Shown here: in pieces, positions 10,287 to 19,381 of the stretch | Position numbering within the stretch: the stretch's first letter is position 1 | Layout of the letters: each line of letters begins with the position of its first letter | Assembly: GCA_963798985.1 (NCBI GenBank) | Contig: CAWCVL010000005.1 | Location: 62,001-126,000, forward strand | Length of the DNA stretch: 64,000 bases | DNA from: JACCTU01 sp963798985 | Lineage (GTDB): Bacteria > Actinomycetota > Thermoleophilia > Gaiellales > Gaiellaceae | Direction: 5' to 3' | Notes under the pieces: generated by a model | What the model saw: only the letters and a program-made list of their open reading frames with translations | What the model was told of the DNA's origin: nothing | The model's database searches: none | Made by a program: the position numbers and the translations under genes

Positions 10287-10313
10287 AAGCGGTGCTACCC
10301 TATCGGCGCGTGA

Positions 10314-10718
10314 GCGTTCGCCTTCTCACTCGTCGGCCTGCTCGCCTCACTCGCCGTGCTCCTGTCGGCGGCCCAAGGCGCTGCCCGCCCGATGACGACC
10401 GAGCCCACCGAGATCATCGACCACGAAGTCGCGCTCCGAGACTCGGGGATCACCGTGACCCCGAAGGTCGGCCTGCGTGGCACCGCCGGCCGCTTCATCG
10501 TGCGGAACTTCGGCAAGAAGGCGCACACCTTCACCGTCGGCAGCGACAAGGTCGTCGTGCTGCACAAGGCAGGTCTGTCCACGGGCCTGATGCGACCGAA
10601 GAGCCGGGCCAAGATCCTGCTGCTCTTCTTCGACTACCGCGGGAAGCTCCAGTACCGGAGCATCGCGCCCGGCGATCGGTCGAACCCGCGCATGAGGGGC
10701 TTCTTCACCATCAACTGA
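10314..10718 (+). CDS. Small exported protein of unknown function (start unresolved)
   Basis: The frame opens right after a TGA at 10311. It begins with a good signal-peptide core (SLVGLLASLAVLLSAAQGAA) followed by about 110 residues rich in Lys, Arg and beta-strand residues (GTAGRFIVRNFGKKAHTFTV, VVVLHKAGLSTGLM, GFFTIN). No start codon precedes the signal core in this frame; the GTG at 10310 is in another frame, so one indel near 10313 is likely. The fallback is an in-frame GTG at 10356. The His-containing strand KKAHTFTVG resembles the first copper strand of the nearby cupredoxins, but the Cys-His-Met loop is absent. Copper binding is therefore not supported. Confidence 0.6.
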   Translation, partial: AFAFSLVGLLASLAVLLSAAQGAARPMTTEPTEIIDHEVALRDSGITVTPKVGLRGTAGRFIVRNFGKKAHTFTVGSDKVVVLHKAGLSTGLMRPKSRAKILLLFFDYRGKLQYRSIAPGDRSNPRMRGFFTIN

Positions 10719-10747
10719 GGTCGGACGCGGACGCAACCCGCCGTAGG

Positions 10748-11800
10748 ATGGGTGGAGTGACCGCGCCAGGGATCGACGAGCAGCCGGTCGGCGTCCGGTT
10801 CGAGCGCGCCGTCGATGTCGCCGCGCGCCTGCTCACGAACGTGGAAACGGTCGTGCACGGCAAGCGCGAGGAGATTCGCCTCGTGCTCTCGGCGCTCGCG
10901 TCGGGCGGCCACGTGCTCTTCGAGGACGTCCCCGGCACCGCGAAGACCGTCCTCGCGCGCGCGATCGCGCAGAGCGTCGAGGGTGCGGTCGGCACGCGGA
11001 TCCAGTGCACGCCCGACCTGCAGCCGACCGATGTCACCGGGCTTTCGGTCTACAACCAGCAGACGCGCGAGTTCGAATTCCGGCCCGGGCCGATCTTCGC
11101 GAACGTCGTGCTGGTCGACGAGATCAACCGCGCGATGCCGAAGACGCAGTCGGCGCTGCTCGAGGTGATGGCCGAGCAACAGGTGACGGTCGACGGCGTG
11201 CCGCGCCCGCTGCCGCCGCCCTTCCTGCTGATCGCGACCGAGAACCCGATCGAGCAAGAGGGCACGTTCCCGCTCCCCGAGGCGCAGCTCGACCGCTTCT
11301 TCCTGAAGACCGCTCTCGGCTACCCGGACGAGGAGCAGGAGCTCCGGATCATGCGCGAGCAGCGCGGCGGACACCCGCTCGCCGACCTCACGCCGGTGAT
11401 CACGGCCGCCGACCTCGCCGAGTTGCACGCCGCGGTCGAGGACGTCTACCTCGCGGAGATCCTCGAGCAGTGGATCGTGAAGCTGGTCCGCGCGACGAGG
11501 CAGGTCGAAGGTGTCGAGATCGGTGCGTCGCTGCGCGGAACGCTCGCGCTCGACAAGACTGCGCGCGCCTGGGCGCTCCTCCACGGCCGCGACTTCGTCA
11601 CGTCGGAGGACCTCGAGCAGCTGTTCCTGCCCGTGCTCGGCCACCGGCTGATCCTCACGCCGTCGTTCCTCGCGGAGACGCGGATGCAGAGCCGCGACGA
11701 GGCGCTCGGGCAGATCCGCGACCGCTGTCTCGAGCTCGCACCGCGGCCCGAGCCCGACTGGGAAGAGGAACGCACCGCGCCTCGCGCGGTCGACGGGTGA
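10748..11800 (+). CDS. MoxR-family AAA+ ATPase
   Basis: About 350 residues. Walker A is EDVPGTAKTVLARAIA, with Ala-Lys-Thr as usual in MoxR. The pre-sensor insert TDVTGLSVYN, Walker B VVLVDEINRAMPKTQSALLE and sensor FLLIATENPIEQEGTFPLPE are all present, and AQLDRFFLK completes the MoxR signature. It is the first gene of a tight operon with DUF58 and VWA proteins. In such clusters MoxR is thought to act as a chaperone-like ATPase that inserts cofactors or assembles VWA-containing complexes. ATG 10748 was chosen; GTG 10757 is an alternative. The 3' end overlaps the next gene by GTGA. Confidence 0.93.
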   Translation: MGGVTAPGIDEQPVGVRFERAVDVAARLLTNVETVVHGKREEIRLVLSALASGGHVLFEDVPGTAKTVLARAIAQSVEGAVGTRIQCTPDLQPTDVTGLSVYNQQTREFEFRPGPIFANVVLVDEINRAMPKTQSALLEVMAEQQVTVDGVPRPLPPPFLLIATENPIEQEGTFPLPEAQLDRFFLKTALGYPDEEQELRIMREQRGGHPLADLTPVITAADLAELHAAVEDVYLAEILEQWIVKLVRATRQVEGVEIGASLRGTLALDKTARAWALLHGRDFVTSEDLEQLFLPVLGHRLILTPSFLAETRMQSRDEALGQIRDRCLELAPRPEPDWEEERTAPRAVDG

Positions 11801-12735
11801 GCGAGACTCCGCGCCGGACCTTTCCCCTCGTGCCGCGCTGGCGCGTGGCGGGGATCCCGTTCGGCGAGCAGCGCAGCCTCCGCCGCGGGCCGGGCTCGGA
11901 CGTCGCGGGCTCGCGCGAGTACGGGCCCGGCGATCCGGTCTCGAAGATCGACTGGTACGCGTCTGCACGCCTGTCGTCGGCACGCGGCGGCGACGTGTTC
12001 GTCGTCCGCGAGAAGTACGCGGAGGAGGCCCCGCGCGTCGTCGTGCTGTGCGACCGGCGGCCCGCGATGGCGCTCTACCCGCCGGAGCTCCCCTGGCTCT
12101 CCAAGCCCGCGGCGGTCTCGGCGGTCGCCGACGCGATCGTCGTCAGCGCGCTCGCTGCGCGCGGCGAGATCGGGTACCTGGACTTCGCCGGCAGCGAGCG
12201 GCGCGAGGGTGCCCCGTTCTGGCTGCCGCCGAGAAGCCGACGCCGACGCTGGGAGGTCGAGGAACGTCTCGCGATGCTCGAGTTCGACGCGCCGGAGGAC
12301 AACGTCGAGCGCGCGCTCGACCACCTCGCGCGGTTGCGCGCCGACCTGCCGTCGGGGAGCTTCGTGTTCGTCGTGTCGGACTTCCTCTCGCCGCCGCGAC
12401 TCGACGCTTGGCTGCACGCGCGGTCGCTCCGCTGGGACGTCGTCCCGGTGGTCGTGCAGGACCCCGTCTGGGAGCAGAGCTTCCCCGAGCTCTCTTCGGT
12501 GACCGTCCCGTTCGCTGAACCGGGGACGGGACGAGTCGTCACCGTTCGCGTGTCCGCGTCGGAGGCGCGCGCGCGCCGCGCGGCGAACGAGGCGCGCCTC
12601 GCCCGGCTTCTCGCCGAGCTTCGCGGGGTCGGCCTGGACCCGCTCGTCGTCGGGACGAGCGATCCGCTCGCGATCGACCGCGAGTTCCTCGCCTGGGCCG
12701 AGCTCCGTCGTCAGGGGCGAAGGCGCGCACGATGA
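11797..12735 (+). CDS. DUF58 domain protein
   Basis: 312 residues. The DUF58 hallmark SREYGPGDPVSKIDWYASAR lies at about residues 34-53. A VWA-like Rossmann region follows: VVVLCDRRPAM, GEIGYLDF and SFVFVVSDFLSPPRLDAWL. Such proteins are regular partners of MoxR ATPases in Bat-type operons; their biochemical role is not established. It starts at a GTG overlapping the MoxR stop and ends overlapping the next ATG, indicating translational coupling. A cytoplasmic location is likely, since no clear membrane helix is seen. Confidence 0.9.
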   Translation: MSETPRRTFPLVPRWRVAGIPFGEQRSLRRGPGSDVAGSREYGPGDPVSKIDWYASARLSSARGGDVFVVREKYAEEAPRVVVLCDRRPAMALYPPELPWLSKPAAVSAVADAIVVSALAARGEIGYLDFAGSERREGAPFWLPPRSRRRRWEVEERLAMLEFDAPEDNVERALDHLARLRADLPSGSFVFVVSDFLSPPRLDAWLHARSLRWDVVPVVVQDPVWEQSFPELSSVTVPFAEPGTGRVVTVRVSASEARARRAANEARLARLLAELRGVGLDPLVVGTSDPLAIDREFLAWAELRRQGRRRAR

Positions 12736-13607
12736 GCCGCGGACGTCTGCTCGCGGTCGCGGGGCTCGCTGCAGCGTGCGTCGTCGCGCTGGTACTCGTC
12801 GCGACGTTGGGCGGCCCGAACGGCGCACCGACGCCGAGGCGAATGGTCGCGGTGACGACGTCGCTCGCACCCAACCCCTCTTTCTTCGGCGACCTCGTCA
12901 ACGCGCGCGCAGAAGTCGTGGTCGATCGTCAGCGGATCGACGCTGACCGCATGCGGATCGAGGCGGAGTTCGCTCCGTACTCGCTCGTCGGACAGCCGAA
13001 CGAGTCGCGCACCGACAGCGGGCGGACGACCTCGATCGACGTGCGCTACACGTTGCAATGCCTGGTCGAGGCGTGCCTCCCGCGGCCCGGCGGGATCGCC
13101 CTTCCGAAGCTTCGAGTGCACACCGGGTCCTCCGCGGTCACCGCGAACTGGCCGCGAGTGAACGTCGTCTCGCGCGTCGAGTCGGCCGCGCTTGCGACCG
13201 ATCCGCCGCCATGGCGGCAACAACTCGCCCTGCCCGCGGTCTCGTATCGTCTGGAACCGGGGTCGCTCGCGACGGCGCTCACGCTGGGCGCGGCGCTGCT
13301 CGCGCTCGGCGCTTTCGCGATCATCGGTCGGGAGATCGCGCGCCGTCGTCGGCTCCTCGTCGATCGAGCGCGCTTTCGCTCGGCGCTCGCACGCGCGCTC
13401 GACCTCGCCCGCGCGTCAGCAGCGCGCGGCCCCGACGACCGGCGCAAGGCGCTTGCGCTGCTCGCCCGCGTGCTCGCCTTCGACCCGAACGGCGGACGCC
13501 GCCTCGCACCCACAGCTGCCCGTCTCGCGTGGGGACGCACGGAACCGTCGGCGACGGGCCTCGAGACGCTCGTGGACGAGATCGAGCGGACGGTGCGCGT
13601 CCGATGA
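12732..13607 (+). CDS. Membrane protein of MoxR/VWA operon, BatD-like topology
   Basis: 291 residues. An N-terminal transmembrane helix (LLAVAGLAAACVVALVLVA) precedes an extracytoplasmic beta-rich segment (about 35-165). That segment includes AEVVVDRQRIDADRMRIEA and the cysteines of LQCLVEACLPRPGG. A second transmembrane helix (ALTLGAALLALGAFAIIG) leads to a basic cytoplasmic helical tail. This topology resembles BatD proteins of aerotolerance operons, but I see no decisive motif, so the family name is inference from position. ATGA overlaps couple it to both neighbours. Confidence 0.72.
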   Translation: MSRGRLLAVAGLAAACVVALVLVATLGGPNGAPTPRRMVAVTTSLAPNPSFFGDLVNARAEVVVDRQRIDADRMRIEAEFAPYSLVGQPNESRTDSGRTTSIDVRYTLQCLVEACLPRPGGIALPKLRVHTGSSAVTANWPRVNVVSRVESAALATDPPPWRQQLALPAVSYRLEPGSLATALTLGAALLALGAFAIIGREIARRRRLLVDRARFRSALARALDLARASAARGPDDRRKALALLARVLAFDPNGGRRLAPTAARLAWGRTEPSATGLETLVDEIERTVRVR

Positions 13608-14453
13608 CCCCGCGCGCGATCCCGTTCGCCGACGTGCGGAGTCTGCTCCCGCTCGCGCGCCGCACCACGGTCGTTCGCGCAGCGGCGGCCGTCGTGCTGG
13701 TCGCGCTGGCACTCGCGGCCGTGTTGGTCGGGCGAGACCCCGAGGTCCGCCAGTCGACGGTGTTGCCGAAGCGCTCGAACGGGATCGTCGTGCTCGATCT
13801 CTCCGCGAGCATCTCCACCGACACGTACGCGCGGATCGGCGCGTCGCTCCGCGAGCTCATCGAGTCGGGCGGCCGCTTCGGGCTCGTCGTGTTCTCCGAC
13901 ACCGCATACGAGGCGATACCGCCGGGGACGCCTTCCGAGGCGCTGCGGCCGCTCGCTGCGCTACTTCACGCTGCGTCCAGCGCGAACGGAAGGCTTCCTG
14001 CCGACGTTCCCGGTCAACCCGTGGGCGAACTCGTTCAGCGCGGGCACGAAGATCTCGACGGGGCTCGAGCTCGCGCGCGGAGTGATCATCGACGACGCGG
14101 CCGCCGAGAAGCCGGCCGTGCTGCTGATCAGCGATCTCGAGGACGACCCGTCCGACGTCCCGAAGGTGACGAGCCTCGCGCTCGCGTACCGGCGCGAGGG
14201 GATCCCGCTCGACATCGTGGGCCTCAACCCCTCGCCGGGTGACGAGCAGCTCTACCGTCGCCTCGTCCGCGGGTGGGGCTCGTACACGCCGGCCCGGCTG
14301 CGCGGGGAGCAGAGCGAGACCGCGTCGCGGGGATCGTTCCCGCTCGGCCTTGCCGCGATCGCGCTCGCGGTCGCGCTCCTGCTCGGCGCCTACGAGCTCT
14401 GGTCGGCGCGGCTCACCTGGTCGAACCGTCCGCAGGCGGAGGGCGCAGCGTGA
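13604..14453 (+). CDS. VWA domain membrane protein, BatA-like (frameshifted)
   Basis: An N-terminal membrane helix (AAAVVLVALALAAVLVG) is followed by a von Willebrand A domain with a MIDAS-like motif in GIVVLDLSASISTDTYARI. The domain continues through FGLVVFSDTAYEAIPPGTP. Between about 13960 and 14000 the frame shifts, and the continuation in the next frame is typical: GFLPTFPVNPWANSFSAGTK, ISTGLELARGVIID, VLLISDLEDDPSDV. The gene closes with a C-terminal membrane helix (LGLAAIALAVALLLGAYEL). The two halves make about 283 residues. The MIDAS motif suggests divalent-metal-dependent protein binding. Confidence 0.83.
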
Positions 14454-15058
14454 GAGCTTCGCGCCTGATCGCTGCGGCCCTCGCGCTCATCCTCGCGGCG
14501 GGGCTCGCGCTGCTCGCGGCCGACGTGCGCGCGTGGCGCGACACCATGCGAGCGGACGACCTCAGCTTCCAGCTCGCCGGCTCGTCCGAGTCCGACTGGG
14601 ACACCTCGACACTGCTTCCGCCCGGTGTGTCTCGCGGAGTGCTCGACGTCGACGACGATCGAGCACTACGGCGGGGCGTCGCCGCCTTCCGCGCAGCCGA
14701 CCGCGCGCGCGGCTTCGCGCGACCCCGTGTGCGCGGAGCGGCCGAGGCGGCGCTCGCGGAAGTCGCGACGGGCGACGGCGCACCTGCGCAGGCCTCGCAG
14801 GCGTTCGACCTGCTCGGCATCCTCGCTTTCAGCGACTCGACGAGCGGACGGCGCGCGACGCCGGTCGAGCGGAGCCTCGCCGCGTTCGAGAACGCCGTGC
14901 GGCGCGATCCCGACAACACCGCAGCGAAGTACAACCTCGAGCTGCTGCTCCGCGCGCTCGAAGCCGAGGGCGAGCGGCGCGGACCGAACCCCGCACCTGG
15001 CCCGCGCGGCAGCGGCCGGCGCGGCGCGGGCACCGGCACGCCGGGGCAGGGCTATTGA
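14450..15058 (+). CDS. TPR-like membrane-anchored protein, BatC/E-like position
   Basis: 202 residues. The GTG start overlaps the previous stop. A single N-terminal membrane helix (LIAAALALILAAGLALLAAD) is followed by helical repeats. One of these, ERSLAAFENAVRRDPDNTAAKYNLELLL, spans a TPR-like unit. The C-terminus is Gly/Arg/Pro-rich and disordered. In Bat operons a small TPR protein commonly sits beside the VWA proteins and is thought to mediate assembly. That role is inferred from context. Confidence 0.75.
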   Translation: MRASRLIAAALALILAAGLALLAADVRAWRDTMRADDLSFQLAGSSESDWDTSTLLPPGVSRGVLDVDDDRALRRGVAAFRAADRARGFARPRVRGAAEAALAEVATGDGAPAQASQAFDLLGILAFSDSTSGRRATPVERSLAAFENAVRRDPDNTAAKYNLELLLRALEAEGERRGPNPAPGPRGSGRRGAGTGTPGQGY

Positions 15059-16071
15059 CCGGCGCGACCACATTGACGTTCTTGTCGCCGCTCGGCGGCC
15101 TGCTCGTGCTGGCCGCCCTGCTGCCGCTCGCCGGGCTCGTGCTTGCGGGGAGGCGTGTGAAGGCGGCCCGCGCGCTGCTCGGCCTGGAGCGGCCACCCGG
15201 CGGCGCGCCGCGCGCGACCGTCGCGGCGCTCATCGCAGTTCCGGTGCTGCTCGGAGTCGCGGCCGCGCAGCCGGCGATCCGCGCGCCCGAGACGGCGAAC
15301 GTCCGAACGGACGCGCAGGCGATGTTCATCCTCGACACGTCGCGCTCGATGCTGGCCGCGTCGAGCCCGGGTGCGCCGAGTCGCCTGGCCCGGGCGCAGC
15401 GCGCCGCCGTACGCTTGCGTTCAGCGCTCGAGGACGTCCCGGCGGGCGTCGGAACGCTGACGGACCGCGCGCTTCCGAACCTGCTTCCCGTTGCCGACAC
15501 CGCGGCGTTCGACGCCACCGTCGAACGGGCGATCGGGATCGAGCGCCCGCCCCCGCAGGAGGTGAACGTCAACGCGACGACGCTCGCGCCGCTGAGCGAG
15601 CTTGCGACGCAGGGCTACTACTCCGCGTCGGCGCGCCGCCGGCTCCTCGTCGTGCTGACGGACGGCGAGTCGCGAACCTATGACGTGGGCGCCGTCGGAA
15701 GAGCGCTCCGTGCTAGGCCCGGGGTTTCGTTGATCCTCGTGCACTTCTGGAAGTCGGGCGAGCGGGTCTACCGCCCGTCGGGCCGGCCGGAGGCTGCCTA
15801 CTTCCCGCACGAGGAGAGCCGCCGCGAGCTCGATCGGCTCGCGGCGGCCGCCGGCGGAGCGAGCTTCGGCGAGGACGAGCTCGGCGACGTGGAGGCACGG
15901 GCGCGCAGCGAGCTCGGGAGCGGGAAGACCGCCTCGCAGGGCATCAGGCCGCACACGATCCCGCTCGCCCCCTACGTCGCCGCCGCGAGCCTGCTGCCCC
16001 TCGCCTTTCTCTTGAGGCCGCGGCGCAACGGCTCTAGACTAAAACCCGATCCCCGGCGTTCCGGTAAGTGA
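15055..16071 (+). CDS. VWA domain membrane protein, BatB/BatA-like
   Basis: 338 residues from a TTG start that overlaps the previous stop (TTGA). Two N-terminal membrane helices (LGGLLVLAALLPLAGLVLAG and VAALIAVPVLLGVAAA) precede a VWA domain. Its intact MIDAS motif is in MFILDTSRSMLAA, with further conserved positions at GVGTLTDR and VLTDGESRTY. A C-terminal helix (YVAAASLLPLAFLL) ends the protein. It is the second VWA protein of the operon and keeps the canonical DxSxS, unlike a more degenerate first copy. Its stop lies within 10 bases of the next gene's start. Confidence 0.87.
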   Translation: MTGATTLTFLSPLGGLLVLAALLPLAGLVLAGRRVKAARALLGLERPPGGAPRATVAALIAVPVLLGVAAAQPAIRAPETANVRTDAQAMFILDTSRSMLAASSPGAPSRLARAQRAAVRLRSALEDVPAGVGTLTDRALPNLLPVADTAAFDATVERAIGIERPPPQEVNVNATTLAPLSELATQGYYSASARRRLLVVLTDGESRTYDVGAVGRALRARPGVSLILVHFWKSGERVYRPSGRPEAAYFPHEESRRELDRLAAAAGGASFGEDELGDVEARARSELGSGKTASQGIRPHTIPLAPYVAAASLLPLAFLLRPRRNGSRLKPDPRRSGK

Positions 16072-16079
16072 AGGAGAGC

Positions 16080-18893
16080 ATGCAGAGACCGTTCGTCGTG
16101 GCTTTCCTCGTCGCTGCGATCGCCGCGACACTGACTGTCACACCCTCGGGCACGGGGCCCGCGGTCGGCGCAACTCCTTCGGTGTCCGGCAACTGGCTCA
16201 GCTGGGGCCGCACGCTCGACCAGAACCGGCACTCCCCGCTCAGGCAGATCACGCGCGCGAACATCGATCGCCTCGGGCGCGTCTTCAACGTCGACTTCCG
16301 CGCGATCGACGCCACGATGATCCGCGGGCAGCAGGCGAACCCGCTCATCGTCAACGGCCGCATCTACGTGACGACCGCCGACAACAACGTCTTCGCCCTG
16401 GACGGCACGAGCGGCCGTGTGATCTGGCGCTACAAGCCGGCGAACACCGCGCTGTTCGCGAACTTCGGCATCCGCGCGAACCGCGGCGTCGCCTACTGCA
16501 ACGGCCGCCTGTTCCTCGCGACGCTCGACATGCACCTCGTCGCGCTCAACGCGGCGACCGGTCGCCTGCTTGCGCGGGTGCCGGTGGACTCCGCCGTTCC
16601 CGGCGCGTCGTCGAACTACGGGTACGGGCAGACAAGCGCTCCGATCTGTGCGAAAGGCCGGATCCTGATGGGCGCAGCCGGCTCGGAATACGGGATCCGC
16701 GGCTTCGTGATGGCCTGGCGCACGAACCTGACGCCTGCCTGGGCGAACCCGTACTGGACGATCCCGCCTCCGCAGACCGAGTGGCGCAAGCGCGGACGGC
16801 TCGTCGGCGGCGGCGCGGTCTGGACGCCGGTCACGGTCGACACGACGACCAACACCGTCTACTTCGGCACGGGCTCGGCGACGCCCCTCTACCAGCCGAG
16901 TCTTCGCCCAGGCCCAGCACCTCGCACCGACTCGCTCATCGCCGTCGACTTGATGACCGGCCGCCAGAAGTGGTGGCGGCAGCAGATGGCCCGCAACGAG
17001 TGGGCGTACGACACCGCACAGCCGCCGGTCGTCTACAACGCGCGGGTGGGCGGCAAGCGGCGACGCATCGTCTCGGTGGCGACGATGGAGGGCGTCTGGT
17101 TCGCCTACGACGCACGCACCGGCGCCCCGATCTACCAGCGCGTCAAGGTGCTCGACCGCGTCGAGCATCCGTCGCTCAAGCCGGGACAGGCGGTCGCGGT
17201 CTTCCCCGGGCCGATCGGCGGACTGAACTACTCGCCCGCCTCGTACGACCCGGCGACGAACCTGATCATCAACGCGGCGGCCGAGACGGCCGGCGTGCTG
17301 ATCCAGGACAAGCTCACACCGACGCAGAAGCGGCGCAAGCTGGTCGGCGACATCTTCGTCGGTCTCACGAACGGCGAGTTCGGGACGCTGCTGCCCGGCT
17401 GGCGGAACCATGGGTCGATCAGCGCAATCGACGTCAACACGGGTCGTCGGGTCTGGAAGTTCCGTACGCCCGAACCTGAACGAGGAGGCGTGACGACGAC
17501 CGCGAGCGGCCTCGGGTTCGCCGGCGGCGGCGATGGCGTGCTGCGCGCGTTCGAGACGCGCACGGGGAGGGTGCTCTGGACGTTCCAGACGGGCTTCCAG
17601 ATCGCGGGCGGCCCATCGGTCTACAGCGTCGGCGGCAAGCAGTACATCGCGATCACCGTTGGCGGAACTCCCACGTCCTCCAACGGCGGATTGGCGACGA
17701 GGATCCAGGTGTTCGCGCTCGACGGCTCGAAGCAGCAGTCGCCGCCGCCGAACAACTTGCCTGCCCTCCGGCAGACTGCCGGCGTCTCGACGCCCCCGGC
17801 GGCGCTGATCGGATCGCCGCTCTCGACGTCGACCCCGGCGCACGCGGCGTCGCCCGTTGCTGCGGCGACGGGTGCAACGATCCAGGTCGGCGCTCGTCCG
17901 TTCGTCCGACGCTGGCAGGCGACCGGATCGAACGAGCAGATCGTCGTCGGGCGGTTGCTCCTGCGCGGTGTGCCCGTTCGCGGCGCACGGATCCGCGTCG
18001 ACCGCTACCAGCTCCTGAGCCTCACCGACGCCGAGGGACGGTTCCGCTACCGCGCCGACGTGACGATGCCGAAGCGGCACGTGGTCACGGTCGTCGGAGC
18101 ATCGCGCGCCACCGTGCGCGGGCGCCGGCTCTCGAGCGCCGAGCGCAGCGCGGTGCTCGCCGCGCGAGGCGGGATCAACGTTGCCTACCGCATCCGCGAC
18201 GTGCGGGCGAAGCGCCTCGCGAACGGCAACGTGCTCGTCACGGGCCGCGCAACGCTCGCGCGTGGGACCGCACCGCCTCCGGCCGTGCTCTTCACCTACA
18301 TGCTCTCCGGCAAGCTCACCGACTCCGCCGGGCGCCCCGTTCAGAACGCGGTGGTGGTCACGCGCACGCTCGACCGCGACTTCTGGACGTTCTCGGAGCC
18401 GAGCGACGCGCAGGGCAACTACAGCTCGTTCTACACCGCGTCCGACAAGGAGAACGCCGACCCGGTGCCTCTGCAGGTCCAGGTGGCGCTCGGCGACACC
18501 TCGTACGCGTTCCCGGGCGGCAGGAACGTCTCGTTCAAGCGCCTGCGCAGCGCGACGCTGGACATCAAGATCCCGACCGGCGGCGGTCAGATGACCTCGT
18601 CAGACGTCGGCTCCTACGTCGGGGGCGTCTACGACGCACTGCTGATCGGCGTCGCGAGCGGCGGCCGCACCGTGCGGCCGGTCTCGGCCACGTGGCCCGA
18701 TTCCCAGGGCCGGTTCAGGCTCGTGCTGCCCGCGTCGGCCCGCGGGAAGGCAGTCTCGTTCTGGATGGAGCGCGCCCCGGTGTTCTCCCGTGCCCCGGCG
18801 GGTCCCGGCCGAGCGGTGACGCCGAGCCTCTACCCCGCGGCCCCCGGCCCCCAGGCGCCCCAGGGGCTTCTCCGGCTTCGGCTACCTCGCTAG
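16080..18893 (+). CDS. Large exported PQQ-like propeller protein with C-terminal carboxypeptidase-regulatory-like domains
   Basis: About 937 residues. The ATG at 16080 follows AAGGAG and begins a signal peptide (FVVAFLVAAIAATLTVTPSG). A GTG at 16068 overlapping the upstream stop is the alternative. Residues of about 40-560 form a PQQ-like propeller with blades such as NVFALDGTSGRVIWRYKPAN, LVALNAATGRLLARVPV, SAIDVNTGRRVWKFRT and RAFETRTGRVLWTFQTG. The rest contains repeated beta domains of carboxypeptidase-regulatory type (VRGARIRVDRYQLLSLTDAE, SGKLTDSAGRPVQNAVV, ARGKAVSFWMERA). This fusion of a propeller with surface-type domains is unusual. It probably belongs to the MoxR/VWA transcription unit. 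Confidence 0.82.
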   Translation: MQRPFVVAFLVAAIAATLTVTPSGTGPAVGATPSVSGNWLSWGRTLDQNRHSPLRQITRANIDRLGRVFNVDFRAIDATMIRGQQANPLIVNGRIYVTTADNNVFALDGTSGRVIWRYKPANTALFANFGIRANRGVAYCNGRLFLATLDMHLVALNAATGRLLARVPVDSAVPGASSNYGYGQTSAPICAKGRILMGAAGSEYGIRGFVMAWRTNLTPAWANPYWTIPPPQTEWRKRGRLVGGGAVWTPVTVDTTTNTVYFGTGSATPLYQPSLRPGPAPRTDSLIAVDLMTGRQKWWRQQMARNEWAYDTAQPPVVYNARVGGKRRRIVSVATMEGVWFAYDARTGAPIYQRVKVLDRVEHPSLKPGQAVAVFPGPIGGLNYSPASYDPATNLIINAAAETAGVLIQDKLTPTQKRRKLVGDIFVGLTNGEFGTLLPGWRNHGSISAIDVNTGRRVWKFRTPEPERGGVTTTASGLGFAGGGDGVLRAFETRTGRVLWTFQTGFQIAGGPSVYSVGGKQYIAITVGGTPTSSNGGLATRIQVFALDGSKQQSPPPNNLPALRQTAGVSTPPAALIGSPLSTSTPAHAASPVAAATGATIQVGARPFVRRWQATGSNEQIVVGRLLLRGVPVRGARIRVDRYQLLSLTDAEGRFRYRADVTMPKRHVVTVVGASRATVRGRRLSSAERSAVLAARGGINVAYRIRDVRAKRLANGNVLVTGRATLARGTAPPPAVLFTYMLSGKLTDSAGRPVQNAVVVTRTLDRDFWTFSEPSDAQGNYSSFYTASDKENADPVPLQVQVALGDTSYAFPGGRNVSFKRLRSATLDIKIPTGGGQMTSSDVGSYVGGVYDALLIGVASGGRTVRPVSATWPDSQGRFRLVLPASARGKAVSFWMERAPVFSRAPAGPGRAVTPSLYPAAPGPQAPQGLLRLRLPR

Positions 18894-18960
18894 GCAGGAA
18901 ACCGAAACTCCGGTAACAATGGTGGGACGAATGTTCCGGATCCGAGGGAGAGGTCAATCG

Positions 18961-19317
18961 ATGAAAGCACGTTGGTTCGCGCTTGCGCTGGTCACAGTGC
19001 TCGCCGCACTCAGCTACGCACCCGTCGCCTCGACGAAGGCGACGTCACAGAACGCGACAACCGTCACCGTGACGATGAAGGAGTTCAAGTTCACCCTTTC
19101 GAAGCGCACCGTGCCTCGTGGCGTGGTCACCTTCAAGCTCGTCAACAAGGGTGCGATCCCGCACGACTTCAAGATCGCGGGGAAGAAGTCCAAGATGATC
19201 GGCCCGGGCAAGTCGGGCACGCTTCGCGTCACGCTGACCAGGGGCTCCAAGCCGTACATCTGCACCGTCCCCGGCCATGCGGCAGGCGGCATGAAGGGAA
19301 CGCTGAAAGTCACCTAG
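18961..19317 (+). CDS. Small exported cupredoxin
   Basis: 118 residues from the ATG at 18961, which follows GAGGGAGAGG at suitable spacing. A signal peptide (WFALALVTVLAALSYAPVA) precedes one plastocyanin-like domain. Copper ligands are His in AIPHDFKIAGKKSKMIG and Cys-His-Met in YICTVPGHAAGGMKG, a complete type 1 set. The domain is closely similar to domain 1 of the protein at 5873-6628 (both read VTVTM-EFKF and HDF-IAGKK), so the two are probably paralogues. It lies directly downstream of a propeller protein. Confidence 0.88.
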   Translation: MKARWFALALVTVLAALSYAPVASTKATSQNATTVTVTMKEFKFTLSKRTVPRGVVTFKLVNKGAIPHDFKIAGKKSKMIGPGKSGTLRVTLTRGSKPYICTVPGHAAGGMKGTLKVT

Positions 19318-19381
19318 GTCTTGGGGCGGGCCCGCCCGGCTGGCGCTGTGCGGGCTCGCTCAACCTAGGCAGGATGGGACC

